From Rhodoferax sp. (GTDB taxonomy: Bacteria > Pseudomonadota > Gammaproteobacteria > Burkholderiales > Burkholderiaceae_C), in contig NZ_JAUSLE010000028.1 of the NCBI RefSeq assembly GCF_030646845.1, forward strand, positions 1 to 64,000: a stretch of DNA of 64,000 bases. The letters are read 5' to 3'. Positions 15,539 to 23,556 of this stretch are shown in pieces. Both the position numbers and the translations under genes were made by a program. How positions within the stretch are numbered: position 1 is the first letter of the stretch; every line of letters begins with the position of its first letter. The notes beneath the pieces are model-generated. The model saw only the letters and a program-made list of their open reading frames with translations. It did not search any database and was not told the DNA's origin.

Positions 15539-16712
15539 AACCCTGTGCCAACAGCGCGGCCAGCTCCTGCAAGCCAATCGCCTGCGCCCCATGGCGCAGG
15601 GGGATGCGCTCTTGCCCCGGGTACACCACGTAGCACTGCGCAATCTGCAGGTCGTCGCAGGCAATGGCGAAGCCCTTTTCCGGGCTGGGCGCCACGGAGC
15701 GTTTGATCTCGATGGCCATCTCGGGTTTGCCGCCTTTTTCCAGCACCAGGTCAATTTCCGCGCCGACCTGGGTGCGGTAGAAGTAGGGCACGCGGCGGCT
15801 GCCGGCGGCCTGGATCAGGTTCTCAATGCAATGGCCCTCATAGCTCAGGCCGCACACGGGGTGGCCCAGCAGGTCGTTCAGAGTTTCCAGTTCCAGCAGG
15901 CCGTGCAGCAGGCCGCTGTCGCGCACATAGACCTTGGGCGACTTGACCAGCCGTTTGCCCAGGTTGCCGCCCCAGGGCCGCAGGCGGCGCACCAGCTGCA
16001 GGTCCACCAGCAGGTCGATGTAGCGGTCTATGGTGGGGTTGGCCACGCCCAGCGCGCTGGCAATGCGCGCCTGGTTGAGTACACTGCCCTGGTTGTGCGC
16101 CAGCATGGTCCACAGTCGGCCAATGGTCTCGGCCGGCAGGCGGGGCGCAAACATGGGCACGTCGCGTTCCAGGTAGCTGCGGATAAAGTCGCGCCGCCAG
16201 TTCAGGCTTTGGGTATCGTCAGCAGCTAACAGGCTGTCGGGGAAACCGCCGCGCAGCCACAGGGTGCTGTCGGCAATGCCAGCCGCAGCGGCTTCACCGG
16301 TGTTGAGCGGGGCAATGTCGAGGTAGGCCACGCGCCCGGCCAGTGTTTCGCTGGATTGGCGCATCAGGTCCAGCGCCGCCGAGCCCAGTAGCAAAAACTG
16401 CCCGCTGCGCAGGCCGGCTTGCCGGTTGTCGTCAATGATGCCGCGCAAGATTTCAAACACGCCGGGAGCGCGGTGGATCTCGTCCAATATGACCAGCTTG
16501 CCCTGCTGGGCTCGCAAGTAGGTGTCGGCATCTTCCAACCGAAGACGGTCGGCGGGGCGCTCCAGGTCCAGGTACACCGCGCCGCCGGGCCAGTCCTTGG
16601 CAAGGGTGCGGGCCAGCGTGGTTTTGCCCACTTGGCGCGGCCCCAGCAGCACCACAGCAGGGGTTTGGAGCAGTTTCTGGCGGACGGTGGATTCAAATTG
16701 GCGACTTATCAT
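15537..16712 (-). CDS. ATP-binding protein, AAA ATPase with DUF4143 domain
   Basis: A 391-residue protein. N-terminal AAA domain: Walker A LLGPRQVGKTTLART, the strand GKLVILDEIHRAPG (Walker B) and LLLGSAALDLMRQSSETLAGR. The C-terminal DUF4143 domain, with a PD-(D/E)XK-like core, reads YFYRTQVGAEIDLVLEKGG and EMAIEIKRS. Such proteins are widespread, often mobile, and have been linked to defence or toxin functions without a settled role. Stop overlaps a repeat. Upstream, an AT-rich palindrome of 35 bp abuts the start, suggesting self-control. No clear ribosome-binding site. Confidence 0.87.
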   Translation of the reverse strand: MISRQFESTVRQKLLQTPAVVLLGPRQVGKTTLARTLAKDWPGGAVYLDLERPADRLRLEDADTYLRAQQGKLVILDEIHRAPGVFEILRGIIDDNRQAGLRSGQFLLLGSAALDLMRQSSETLAGRVAYLDIAPLNTGEAAAAGIADSTLWLRGGFPDSLLAADDTQSLNWRRDFIRSYLERDVPMFAPRLPAETIGRLWTMLAHNQGSVLNQARIASALGVANPTIDRYIDLLVDLQLVRRLRPWGGNLGKRLVKSPKVYVRDSGLLHGLLELETLNDLLGHPVCGLSYEGHCIENLIQAAGSRRVPYFYRTQVGAEIDLVLEKGGKPEMAIEIKRSVAPSPEKGFAIACDDLQIAQCYVVYPGQERIPLRHGAQAIGLQELAALLAQG

Positions 16713-16713
16713 T

Positions 16714-16748
16714 ATTGCAATTTTAACGAATTAAGTTAATTTTGCAAT
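16714..16748 (+). promoter_or_regulatory. AT-rich palindrome at the DUF4143 ATPase start
   Basis: ATTGCAA (16714-16720) and TTGCAAT (16742-16748) are perfect arms, with TTAAC and GTTAA nested inside at symmetric places. The whole is a near-perfect 35-bp dyad in otherwise GC-rich DNA, beginning 2 bases upstream of the ATPase start. It is likely an operator/promoter, perhaps autoregulatory. Confidence 0.55.
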
Positions 16749-16874
16749 GCAAATATGAATCTCCCTGGTATTGAAGGGCACCCGTTCGTCATTTGAGTGA
16801 CCGGCCGTTAACCAACCAGCAAGTACCATGGCAACGAATCAACCTGCCCGCCATGGGCGCCAACGGAGAAAGTT

Positions 16875-17252
16875 ATGTTCAGTCATGTGATGTTCGGTGT
16901 GAATGACCTTGAGGTCTCGAAGAAGTTTTACGACGCGCTGCTTGGCACGCTGGGCATTGCCCCCGGGGTTGCCAACAAGAGCCGGTATTTCTATCGCAGC
17001 CCCACCGGTACCTTCGGCATCACCACGCCCATCAATGGCGAGCCCGCGACCCACGGCAATGGCAGCACGCTCGGGTTTACCGTGCAGTCGCCGGAACAAT
17101 GTGACGCGTTCCATGCGGCCGGCATCGCCAACGGCGGCACCACCTGCGAAGAACCCCCGGGCTTTCGCGACGGCGCGGTGGGCAAGCTCTACCTGGCGTA
17201 TCTGCGCGACCCGGACGGCAACAAGATCTGCGCGCTGCACCGCCCGACATGA
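16875..17252 (+). CDS. VOC family protein (glyoxalase/dioxygenase superfamily)
   Basis: A 125-residue vicinal oxygen chelate protein: MFSHVMFGVNDLEVSKKFYDALLG at the start, FGITTPINGEP, and the C-terminal module LYLAYLRDPDGNKICALH with the metal-ligand region. Likely a metal-dependent lyase/isomerase or binding protein of unknown substrate. GGAGAAAG precedes the ATG. It overlaps a possible ATG of the next gene (ATGA), and the zinc-ribbon gene follows closely, so the two probably share a transcript. Confidence 0.85.
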   Translation: MFSHVMFGVNDLEVSKKFYDALLGTLGIAPGVANKSRYFYRSPTGTFGITTPINGEPATHGNGSTLGFTVQSPEQCDAFHAAGIANGGTTCEEPPGFRDGAVGKLYLAYLRDPDGNKICALHRPT

Positions 17253-17263
17253 GGAGCAGCAGC

Positions 17264-17515
17264 ATGACCCAAGACTTGAATCAACCCGACGAATCGAAAA
17301 AACCGGCGCTGTGCGACTCGTGCGCTGGCATCCAGCGCAACTGGCGCGGCGCGCCCGGCCACCCCGAGCTGATGCAAGGCGTCAACCGCAAGGAACCGCG
17401 CAGCCACGGCCAGGTCACCATCACCAAGTACCGCTGTGAACGCTGCGGCACACAGTGGGAGTACGAGAACAACAAGGTCAACCTCCACGCGGGCTGGTCG
17501 GTGGTGGGCGAATAG
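17264..17515 (+). CDS. Small zinc-ribbon protein
   Basis: An 83-residue protein with two CxxC pairs, CDSC and CERC about 45 residues apart, which should bind one zinc. The rest is polar, with GHPELMQG and TQWEYENNKVNLHAGW. No known domain name comes to mind. I start at the ATG at 17264, preceded by GAGGAG, rather than at 17249, which overlaps the upstream stop. Lies between the VOC gene and the glutathione transferase on the same strand. Confidence 0.7.
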   Translation: MTQDLNQPDESKKPALCDSCAGIQRNWRGAPGHPELMQGVNRKEPRSHGQVTITKYRCERCGTQWEYENNKVNLHAGWSVVGE

Positions 17516-17577
17516 CTTTCCAGCCAAAATAGGCGCATCAGGGCGCTCGTCGCCCGCTTCCCTTTCAAGGAGCCACC

Positions 17578-18282
17578 ATGACCGATCTCTCCAGCTTCCC
17601 CATCACCAAAAAATGGCCCGCCCAGCATCCCGAGCGGCTGCAGCTCTACTCGCTGCCCACGCCCAACGGGGTCAAGGTGTCGATCATGCTGGAGGAGACC
17701 GGCCTGCCGTATGAGCCGCATCTGGTGAGCTTTGAGAGCCACGACCAGCTGTCGCCGGAATTCCTCTCGCTCAACCCCAACAACAAGATTCCGGCCATCA
17801 TCGACCCCAACGGCCCGGGCGGCAAACCGCTGGCGCTGTTCGAGTCCGGCGCGATCCTGATTTATCTCGCGGAGAAGACGGGCCTGTTTCTTCCGCAGGA
17901 TGCGGCGCAGCGCTACGAGACGATCCAGTGGCTGATGTGGCAGATGGGCGGCGTCGGCCCGATGATTGGCCAGCTGGGCTTCTTTCACAAGTTCGCCGGC
18001 AAGGACTATGAGGACAAACGCCCGCGTGACCGCTACGTGACCGAGGTCAGGCGCCTGCTGGGCGTGCTGAACCAGCGTCTCGCTGGCCGCACCTGGATCA
18101 TGGGTGACGCCTACACCATTGCCGACATTGCCACCTTCCCGTGGATGCGCAACCTGATCGGGTTCTATGGCGCAGGTGACCTGGTGGGCATGCCGGATTT
18201 CCCGCATGTGACGCGGGCGCTGGACGCGTTTATTGAGCGCCCGGCGGTAGCGAGCGGTCTAGAAATACCTGCTCGCTCCTGA
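17578..18282 (+). CDS. Glutathione S-transferase, YghU-like
   Basis: A 234-residue GST of the nu/YghU type: N-terminal thioredoxin-like domain (LQLYSLPTPNGVKVSIMLEE, SLNPNNKIPAIIDPNGPGG, LFESGAILIYLAEKTG, where the ES pair binds glutathione) and C-terminal helical domain (WLMWQMGGVGPMIGQLGFF, YTIADIATFPWM). In YghU this architecture gives disulfide reductase activity. Its TGA stop (18280-18282) lies in an interspersed repeat, and the last residues (LEIPARS) may have been altered by it. An AAGGAGCC stretch precedes the ATG. Confidence 0.9.
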   Translation: MTDLSSFPITKKWPAQHPERLQLYSLPTPNGVKVSIMLEETGLPYEPHLVSFESHDQLSPEFLSLNPNNKIPAIIDPNGPGGKPLALFESGAILIYLAEKTGLFLPQDAAQRYETIQWLMWQMGGVGPMIGQLGFFHKFAGKDYEDKRPRDRYVTEVRRLLGVLNQRLAGRTWIMGDAYTIADIATFPWMRNLIGFYGAGDLVGMPDFPHVTRALDAFIERPAVASGLEIPARS

Positions 18283-18333
18283 TTTGATAGCTATTCAGGC
18301 AGACAACACGGGGGCTGGGTGCCGAATTTGCTC
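18277..18333 (+). repeat. Comamonadaceae interspersed repeat, copy 3
   Basis: Reads TGATTTGATAGCTATTCAGG, then CGGGGGCTGGGTGCCGAATT and TG. Lies between the convergent GST and DUF2917 genes and supplies the GST stop codon. Confidence 0.8.
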
Positions 18334-18338
18334 TGAGC

Positions 18339-18653
18339 TCAGGCAGCTTGCAGCGCGAAAGTCACTTTGGCGCCTGAGGCCGCGTGCGTTCGGCCCATCC
18401 GGCGTACCGGGGCGACGGACGGCACCATGGCCAGACTGAGGGACGAAGGCCGCAGCGCATAGATCAAGGCGCGGCGATGTTCGGTCGCCGTAAAGCTGTC
18501 CCCGGCGTCAAGGACGACATCGCGCGTGTCGCCATCCAGCGTGACCCACACACTGCCCTCGTGGCAGGCGATTTGGACCCCGGCGGCGTCGGACACGTTG
18601 AACATCGCCTGGTGGGCGAGGGACAGGTCAAACTGGTTGGAAGTGGTGTTCAT
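18339..18653 (-). CDS. DUF2917 domain-containing protein
   Basis: A 104-residue protein starting MNTTSNQFDLSLAHQAMF. The core, VQIACHEGSVWVTLDGDTRDVVLDAGDSF, is the DUF2917 beta-fold (cupin-like strands ending in DxGDSF). AAGGACTGCC precedes the ATG. It diverges from a LysR regulator with a palindrome between them; DUF2917 genes next to LysR genes recur in Burkholderiales. Function unknown; the C-terminal 40 residues are basic and disordered-looking. Confidence 0.8.
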   Translation of the reverse strand: MNTTSNQFDLSLAHQAMFNVSDAAGVQIACHEGSVWVTLDGDTRDVVLDAGDSFTATEHRRALIYALRPSSLSLAMVPSVAPVRRMGRTHAASGAKVTFALQAA

Positions 18654-18665
18654 GGCAGTCCTTTC

Positions 18666-18688
18666 ATATTCGGTGTGAGAATGAATAT
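18666..18688 (+). promoter_or_regulatory. Candidate LysR operator between DUF2917 and LysR genes
   Basis: ATATTC (18666-18671) and GAATAT (18683-18688) are perfect arms separated by 11 bases in an AT-rich stretch, the usual place and shape of a LysR-type box controlling both divergent genes. Confidence 0.5.
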
Positions 18689-18734
18689 ACTGACCGACTC
18701 CTAATCTATCAAACGGTGAATTGGAATCTCTAGC

Positions 18735-19715
18735 ATGCAGCCAAGGAATGCCAAATCTCCCGCCTCCGCGACTGTTGTGCGGGGCATCCGGCGCGCGGAA
18801 CTGCCGCCGCTGAACCTGCTTTACAGCTTCGAGGCGGCGGCGCGCACACTGAGCTTCACCCATGCGGCCACCGAGTTGTTCCTGACGCAATCGGCCGTCA
18901 GCCGGCAGATCCAGCAGATCGAGAGCGGGCTCGGCACCGCGCTGTTCGAACGGCGCCACCGCGCGCTCGCGCTCACCGAAGCCGGCAAAGTCATGCAGCG
19001 CGCGGTCAACGATTGCCTGGAGCGCCTGCGCGATGCCACCGCCATCGTGCGCGCTGCCCAGGCACCACGGCAGGTAGCCATCACCACCACACCCGGTTTC
19101 GCCTCGCTGTGGCTGATTCCCCGGCTGGCCCGCTTCACTGCCAGCCATCCTTCGGTGGACGTGCGGATTTCCGCCACGATGGACCTGTTGGACTTGCAGC
19201 GCAGCGGCATTGATGTGTCGGTGCGCCTGAGCACCATCAGCCGGGGCGTTGGCACTGCCCTGTTTGAGGAGCAGGTGCTGCCCGTCTGCGCGCCGCAACT
19301 GCTGAAGAACCCCGCGCTCCCCTTGAAGAAGCCGGCCGACCTGGCCAGGCACACCCTGCTGGCCATCGACACGCCGCAGGGCCAGCCGCTGAACATCGAC
19401 TGGGAGCCCTGGTTCAAGGTGATGGGGCTGCCGGAGTTGCGCATGAAGAACACCTTGCGGTTCACGCAATATTCCGATGTCGTGGCGGCGGCTGTGGCCG
19501 GGCAGGGCGTGGCGATTGGCCGCCTGCCGCTGCTTGACGCGATGCTGCGCGACGGCAGGCTGGTCGCGCCCTTCGGTAGCGCAGCATCTCATTTCGGCTA
19601 TTTTGTGAACGTGGCGCCGCGCTCGGCCGGCAATGCCGACGCACAGGATTTCGTGCGCTGGCTGATGGCCGAGGCCGAACTGGCCAAGACACTGGAGCCC
19701 GGGAAAAGCAGATGA
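18735..19715 (+). CDS. LysR family transcriptional regulator, GcvA-like
   Basis: A 326-residue LysR protein of the GcvA group: LPPLNLLYSFEAAARTLSFT and ATELFLTQSAVSRQIQQIES (recognition helix), LFERRHRALALTEAG, then an effector domain starting VAITTTPGFASLWLIPRLA. A basic N-terminal extension of about 22 residues precedes the HTH. Likely target: the divergent DUF2917 gene. DUF1439 follows 28 bases downstream on the same strand and may be co-transcribed. Confidence 0.87.
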   Translation: MQPRNAKSPASATVVRGIRRAELPPLNLLYSFEAAARTLSFTHAATELFLTQSAVSRQIQQIESGLGTALFERRHRALALTEAGKVMQRAVNDCLERLRDATAIVRAAQAPRQVAITTTPGFASLWLIPRLARFTASHPSVDVRISATMDLLDLQRSGIDVSVRLSTISRGVGTALFEEQVLPVCAPQLLKNPALPLKKPADLARHTLLAIDTPQGQPLNIDWEPWFKVMGLPELRMKNTLRFTQYSDVVAAAVAGQGVAIGRLPLLDAMLRDGRLVAPFGSAASHFGYFVNVAPRSAGNADAQDFVRWLMAEAELAKTLEPGKSR

Positions 19716-19743
19716 GTGATCAAACCCTCAACGGAGAACATCG

Positions 19744-20310
19744 ATGCATCGCAGATTCTTTTTGACCGCCGTCGCCTGTCTCGCCCTCGCCGGGGTGGCC
19801 CAGGCGGCGCTGCCGGACGCGCAGCCCCAGCCGCGCTACACCGTGTCGGCCGAGCAATTGCAGCAGGCAGTGGCGCAGCGTTTTCCGAAGCGTTATCCGG
19901 TGGCCGGCCTGTTCGATCTGGCGGTGCAGGCGCCGCGCCTGCGTCTGCTGCCCGAACAGAACCGCGTGAGCGCCGAGATGGCGGTCGAGGCCACCGGCCC
20001 CGCGTTGGGGCGCAGCCAGACGGGCACGTTCGATGTGGACTTTGCGCTGCGTTACGAGGCCAGCGACCGCACGGTTCGCGCCTACCAGCTGCGCTTCAAG
20101 CACCTGCAATTCGCGGGCCTGCAGCCGGCAGTGTCCGAGCTGCTCAATGCCTACGGGCCGGCGCTGGCCGAGCAGTCCTTGCAGGAGGTGGTGTTGCACC
20201 AATTGCGCCCGCAGGACCTGGCCCTGGCCGATGGCATGGGGCTGCAGCCCGGCAGCATCACGGTGACGGACAAGGGCCTGGTGATTGGCTTTGTGGTGAA
20301 GCCGCTGTGA
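19744..20310 (+). CDS. DUF1439 domain-containing periplasmic protein
   Basis: A 188-residue exported protein: signal peptide HRRFFLTAVACLALAGVAQA, cut near residue 22, then VSAEQLQQAVAQRFPKRYPV and LFDLAVQAPRLRLLPEQNRV, the pattern of DUF1439 (YceB-like) proteins, which have a lipid-binding TULIP/BPI-like look. Here the Cys of YceB-type lipoproteins is not at a clear lipobox. GGAGAAC precedes the ATG. Convergent with the penicillin-binding protein gene, with a repeat in between. Confidence 0.78.
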   Translation: MHRRFFLTAVACLALAGVAQAALPDAQPQPRYTVSAEQLQQAVAQRFPKRYPVAGLFDLAVQAPRLRLLPEQNRVSAEMAVEATGPALGRSQTGTFDVDFALRYEASDRTVRAYQLRFKHLQFAGLQPAVSELLNAYGPALAEQSLQEVVLHQLRPQDLALADGMGLQPGSITVTDKGLVIGFVVKPL

Positions 20311-20343
20311 CCGCGAGCGGCGGCTGAGGCCGGTCGTCTTTTG

Positions 20344-20403
20344 CTCCTGAATAGATAGCTGCTTGCGCTTATTTGACGCAGTCTACAAGCCAATTTGGCA
20401 CTT
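20344..20403 (+). repeat. Comamonadaceae interspersed repeat, copy 4
   Basis: Reads CTCCTGAATAGATAGCTGCT, then TGCGCTTATTTGACGCAGTC and TACAAGCCAATTTGGCAC. It fills the gap between convergent DUF1439 and penicillin-binding protein genes and touches the stop codon of the latter. Confidence 0.8.
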
Positions 20404-22808
20404 CAGGGTGCTCGGTCTTCGGTGCCTAGCGGATTCACCTCAGCCGGCACCGGCGTAACGGGTTCAGGCGCGGACCCGGCAGGCGAACTGGCGGGGGCCG
20501 CTGGCGGCACGACATTCACCGGTTCGACAGGCACAGCCGGCAGATCAACCGGCGCGGGCAGGGGCTCGGACAAGAGCTCTGGCTCGGGCGCCTCGTCCGG
20601 GGCCGGCGGGGGCACCGGCCTGGGTTCGGCCGGGCGTCCAGGCTCTTCTGTGATCGTGCCCATGAGCTTGTTGGCCCAGTCGCGCAGGCGCCCCAGCAGC
20701 GGGCCGATCAGGCTCATGTCCTGCGGCTCGGCAAACCGTGCGCGGGCGTCGATGATGCGCGCGCGCAGGGCTTGCGCCGTGAAATCGCCCACGATGGGCA
20801 GCGCACTGTGCGCGCCCTGGCCCCAGTAGTTGCTGCGCAGCGTGACGCGGCCGTCGTTAAAGCCAACCCAGGCGCCAGTCACCAGCTGCGGATGCATCAG
20901 GATGAACCAGCCGTCGGCGTTGTCCTGCGTGGTGCCGGTTTTGCCAGCCACATCGGCCCGTATGCCGTAGCGGCTGCGAATGGCGGCGCCCGTGCCTTTG
21001 TCGACCACGCCGCGCATGGTGTCGAGCAGCGTGTAGTTGACGCGGGCCGACAGTGCGGCCTCAGGCGATGCGGGCCGGAACTCGGCCAGCACGTCGCCCG
21101 CGCGGTTTTCAATACGGGTGACCAGCATCGGCTCCAGGTAGGCGCCACCGTTGGCGATGGTGCCGTAGGCGCTGACCATCTCGAACAGGGTGACCGGGCT
21201 GGTGCCCAGTGCAAGCGACAGCACGGGGTCGAGCTTGCTTTGCCGCACCCCCATGGCGTAGGCCAGTTTGGCCACCCTGGCGGGGCCCACGGCCTGCATG
21301 AGCTGGGCGGTGATGGTGTTTTTTGAATACGCCAGGCCGTCGCGCAGGGTCATTGTGTTGCCGCTGGGCGGGGTGTCGTCGGTGGGGCGCCACACGTCCT
21401 TGCCCGACACGGTGATTTCCACCGCCTGGTCAACCAGGGTGTCATCGGGGCTGGCGCCTTTGTCAAACGCCGCGCCGTACACAAAGGGCTTGAAGGTGGA
21501 GCCGGGCTGGCGCCGCGCCTGCTGCACATGGTCAAACGGGTCCGCGGCGAAGTCACGGCTGCCCACCCAGGCGCGGACCTGGCCGCTGCGCGGGTCCAGC
21601 GCCAGGAAGCCGGCCTGGACCCGGGTTTTTTGCTCGCGCAAGCTGCGCATGAAGGCCGCGTCGGCCAGCAGCTTCTTCAAGGCCGCTTCTTCCGTCAACC
21701 CGGCGTCGCGGGTGGTTTTGAACTCGGGCGTTTCGCGCACCCAGTCCTGCACCAGCGCATTGCCGGCACCCCAGGCAGCGCGCGAACTCCAGGCGGCGTC
21801 GGCAATGCCCTGGAGTTGGCGGCCGTGGCGCGCCACAGCCTGGTTGGCCACGGTCTGCAAACGGGAGTCGATGGTGGTGCGCACCACGAGGCCATCGGTG
21901 TAGATGTTGTAGTCGTTGCTGTCAGCCCAGGTGATGAGCCATTTGCGCAAGTGCTGGGCGAAGTGGGGCGCCGGGCCCAGCGGCGCGGTCTGGCGCTCAA
22001 AATCGACGCGCAGCGGCCGTTTTTTCAGCGTCTCGTACCTGGCTGCATCGAGTTGCTGGCGCTTGACCATTTGCGCGAGCACGGTATTGCGTCGCTGCAG
22101 CGCGCGCTCGGGGTTGAGCACCGGGTTGTAGTAGCTGGTGCCCTTGAGCATGCCCACCAGCGTGGCGCTCTCCAACAGGTCGAGCTGGTCGGCCGATTTG
22201 TCGAAATAAGTGCGCGCCGCCATCTCGATGCCAAAGGCGTTGTAGAGAAAAGGCACGGTGTTGAGGTAGGTCTCCAGAATGTCGCGCTTGCTGTAGAGGG
22301 CCTCGATCTTCAGCGCCGTGATGGCTTCCTTGAGCTTGCGGTTGAGCGTGGGCGCGCGGCCAATTTCCTGCGGGTACAGGTTGCGCGCCAGCTGTTGCGT
22401 GAGGGTGGAGCCGCCTTGCCGGTCACCCGAGAAAGTGCTCACGGCCGCAGCGGCGGTGCGCCGCCAGTCCAGGCCGTGGTGCTGGTAGAAGCGGTGGTCT
22501 TCGGTGGCAATCAGGGCCGTGACGACCGCGGGGGCGATGTCGTCAAGCGGCACCCAGGCACGGTTGGCCCACTTGAATTCGGCCAGCAGCTTGCCGTCGG
22601 CCGAGAGCACCTGCGCCGGCTGCTCCTGCCTGGCCTTGCGGATATCGCTGATGCTGGGCGTGAACGGAATGAGCGCCAGCACATAGAGCAACAACAGCGC
22701 CGGCACGGCGGCCAGCGCCCAAGCGGCCTCGCGCCGGGTGGGGCGGCGCAAACGGCGAAGTTGGTCGGCAGCAAGGGTTTTGAGTTGGGAGAAATTCATC
22801 AAGCGCAT
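20403..22808 (-). CDS. Class A penicillin-binding protein (PBP1-type glycosyltransferase/transpeptidase)
   Basis: An 801-residue bifunctional peptidoglycan synthase. One N-terminal membrane helix (AALAAVPALLLLYVLALIPF region, residues 30-50), then a GT51 glycosyltransferase (ATEDHRFYQHHGLDWRR with catalytic Glu, GGSTLTQQLARNLYP, RKLKEAITALKIE) and a transpeptidase (SxxK: PGSTFKPF; SxN: YSKNTITAQ; KTG: AGKTGTTQDN). All key residues are present. The last 80 residues are a Pro/Glu/Ala-rich periplasmic tail. It follows a TetR gene by 3 bases. An alternative ATG lies at 22799. Confidence 0.92.
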   Translation of the reverse strand: MRLMNFSQLKTLAADQLRRLRRPTRREAAWALAAVPALLLLYVLALIPFTPSISDIRKARQEQPAQVLSADGKLLAEFKWANRAWVPLDDIAPAVVTALIATEDHRFYQHHGLDWRRTAAAAVSTFSGDRQGGSTLTQQLARNLYPQEIGRAPTLNRKLKEAITALKIEALYSKRDILETYLNTVPFLYNAFGIEMAARTYFDKSADQLDLLESATLVGMLKGTSYYNPVLNPERALQRRNTVLAQMVKRQQLDAARYETLKKRPLRVDFERQTAPLGPAPHFAQHLRKWLITWADSNDYNIYTDGLVVRTTIDSRLQTVANQAVARHGRQLQGIADAAWSSRAAWGAGNALVQDWVRETPEFKTTRDAGLTEEAALKKLLADAAFMRSLREQKTRVQAGFLALDPRSGQVRAWVGSRDFAADPFDHVQQARRQPGSTFKPFVYGAAFDKGASPDDTLVDQAVEITVSGKDVWRPTDDTPPSGNTMTLRDGLAYSKNTITAQLMQAVGPARVAKLAYAMGVRQSKLDPVLSLALGTSPVTLFEMVSAYGTIANGGAYLEPMLVTRIENRAGDVLAEFRPASPEAALSARVNYTLLDTMRGVVDKGTGAAIRSRYGIRADVAGKTGTTQDNADGWFILMHPQLVTGAWVGFNDGRVTLRSNYWGQGAHSALPIVGDFTAQALRARIIDARARFAEPQDMSLIGPLLGRLRDWANKLMGTITEEPGRPAEPRPVPPPAPDEAPEPELLSEPLPAPVDLPAVPVEPVNVVPPAAPASSPAGSAPEPVTPVPAEVNPLGTEDRAP

Positions 22809-22811
22809 GCT

Positions 22812-23462
22812 CTACAAGCCCTTTTCGACCATGTCCAGCAGCCGCTGCCCGATGCGCTGCATCTGGGGCCCGACGACGCTGGCCAAGGGGCCGTCGATGA
22901 CCAGCATGGCCAGGCCATGCACGGCCGACCAGGCGAGAAACTCCGCGCCCGGGCGGCGTTCCGGCGGCATCACGCCGGCTTGCACCAATCGGTCCAGTGC
23001 GGCGCCCAGCAGTTCAAACGGATTCAGGCCGCCGGGGCCGGCCGTGGGCAGCTCGGGTGTGCCTTGCAGCAACTTGTCGGACGCAGCGAAGGCGGTGCGG
23101 AACAAGCCCGTCTCAGTCTGGGCAAAGCGCAGGTAGGCGGTGCCAACGGCACGCACGCTGGCGCGGGCAAAGTCGGCGGGGGGCAGGTCGGGCGACAGGG
23201 TGGCGAGTTCGTCCTCCATGGCCCTGGCCACGGCCGACAGGGCGGCGGCACGCACCGCCTGCAGCAGGGCCTGCCGGCTGGCAAAGTGCCGGTAGGCCGC
23301 GTTGGGTGCCACGCCGGCGCGCCGGGTGGCTTCGCGCAGCACCACGGCGTCAGGGCCACCGCGGCGGGCCAGCTCAATGCCGGCCTCCAGCAAGGTGCGC
23401 CGCAGGTCGCCGTGGCGGTAAGTGCTGCGCGGGGACGGGGCAATTGTTGATATGGCAGTCAT
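22812..23462 (-). CDS. TetR family transcriptional regulator
   Basis: A 216-residue TetR repressor: N-terminal HTH (LRRTLLEAGIELARRGGPDAVVLREATRRAGVAPNAAYRHF) and a C-terminal TetR_C/WHG-type ligand domain (ALDRLVQAGVMPPERRPGAEFLAWSAVHGLA). The divergent VOC gene and two similar operator-like palindromes in between suggest it represses both directions. It is also the first gene of a unit with the penicillin-binding protein (3-base gap), so cell-wall synthesis may share its control. Confidence 0.88.
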   Translation of the reverse strand: MTAISTIAPSPRSTYRHGDLRRTLLEAGIELARRGGPDAVVLREATRRAGVAPNAAYRHFASRQALLQAVRAAALSAVARAMEDELATLSPDLPPADFARASVRAVGTAYLRFAQTETGLFRTAFAASDKLLQGTPELPTAGPGGLNPFELLGAALDRLVQAGVMPPERRPGAEFLAWSAVHGLAMLVIDGPLASVVGPQMQRIGQRLLDMVEKGL

Positions 23463-23476
23463 GGTATTGGCAAATG

Positions 23477-23525
23477 TGGACAGCGTCCATTATCTTTGCT
23501 ATTCTTTTGTGGACGGTGTACACAA
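23477..23525 (+). promoter_or_regulatory. Two tandem TetR-like operators
   Basis: TGGAC-AGC-GTCCA (23477-23489) is a perfect dyad. A related dyad TGGAC-GGT-GTACA (23510-23522), flanked by TTGTG/CACAA (23507-23525), lies 33 bases further, three helical turns away on the same face. They sit between the divergent TetR and VOC genes. Confidence 0.6.
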
Positions 23526-23556
23526 GTAGCGCGGTTCAAGCTGTAAAGGAGCTGCC

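Noticed and set aside
18339-19592. Long minus-strand frame of 417 codons ending as DUF2917
   Set aside because: Only the last 104 codons are the real DUF2917 gene, with its own ribosome-binding site; the rest is antisense to LysR.
21528-23450. Plus-strand open frame of 640 codons opposite the penicillin-binding protein and TetR genes
   Set aside because: Gly/Arg/Gln-rich antisense reading across two well-supported genes.
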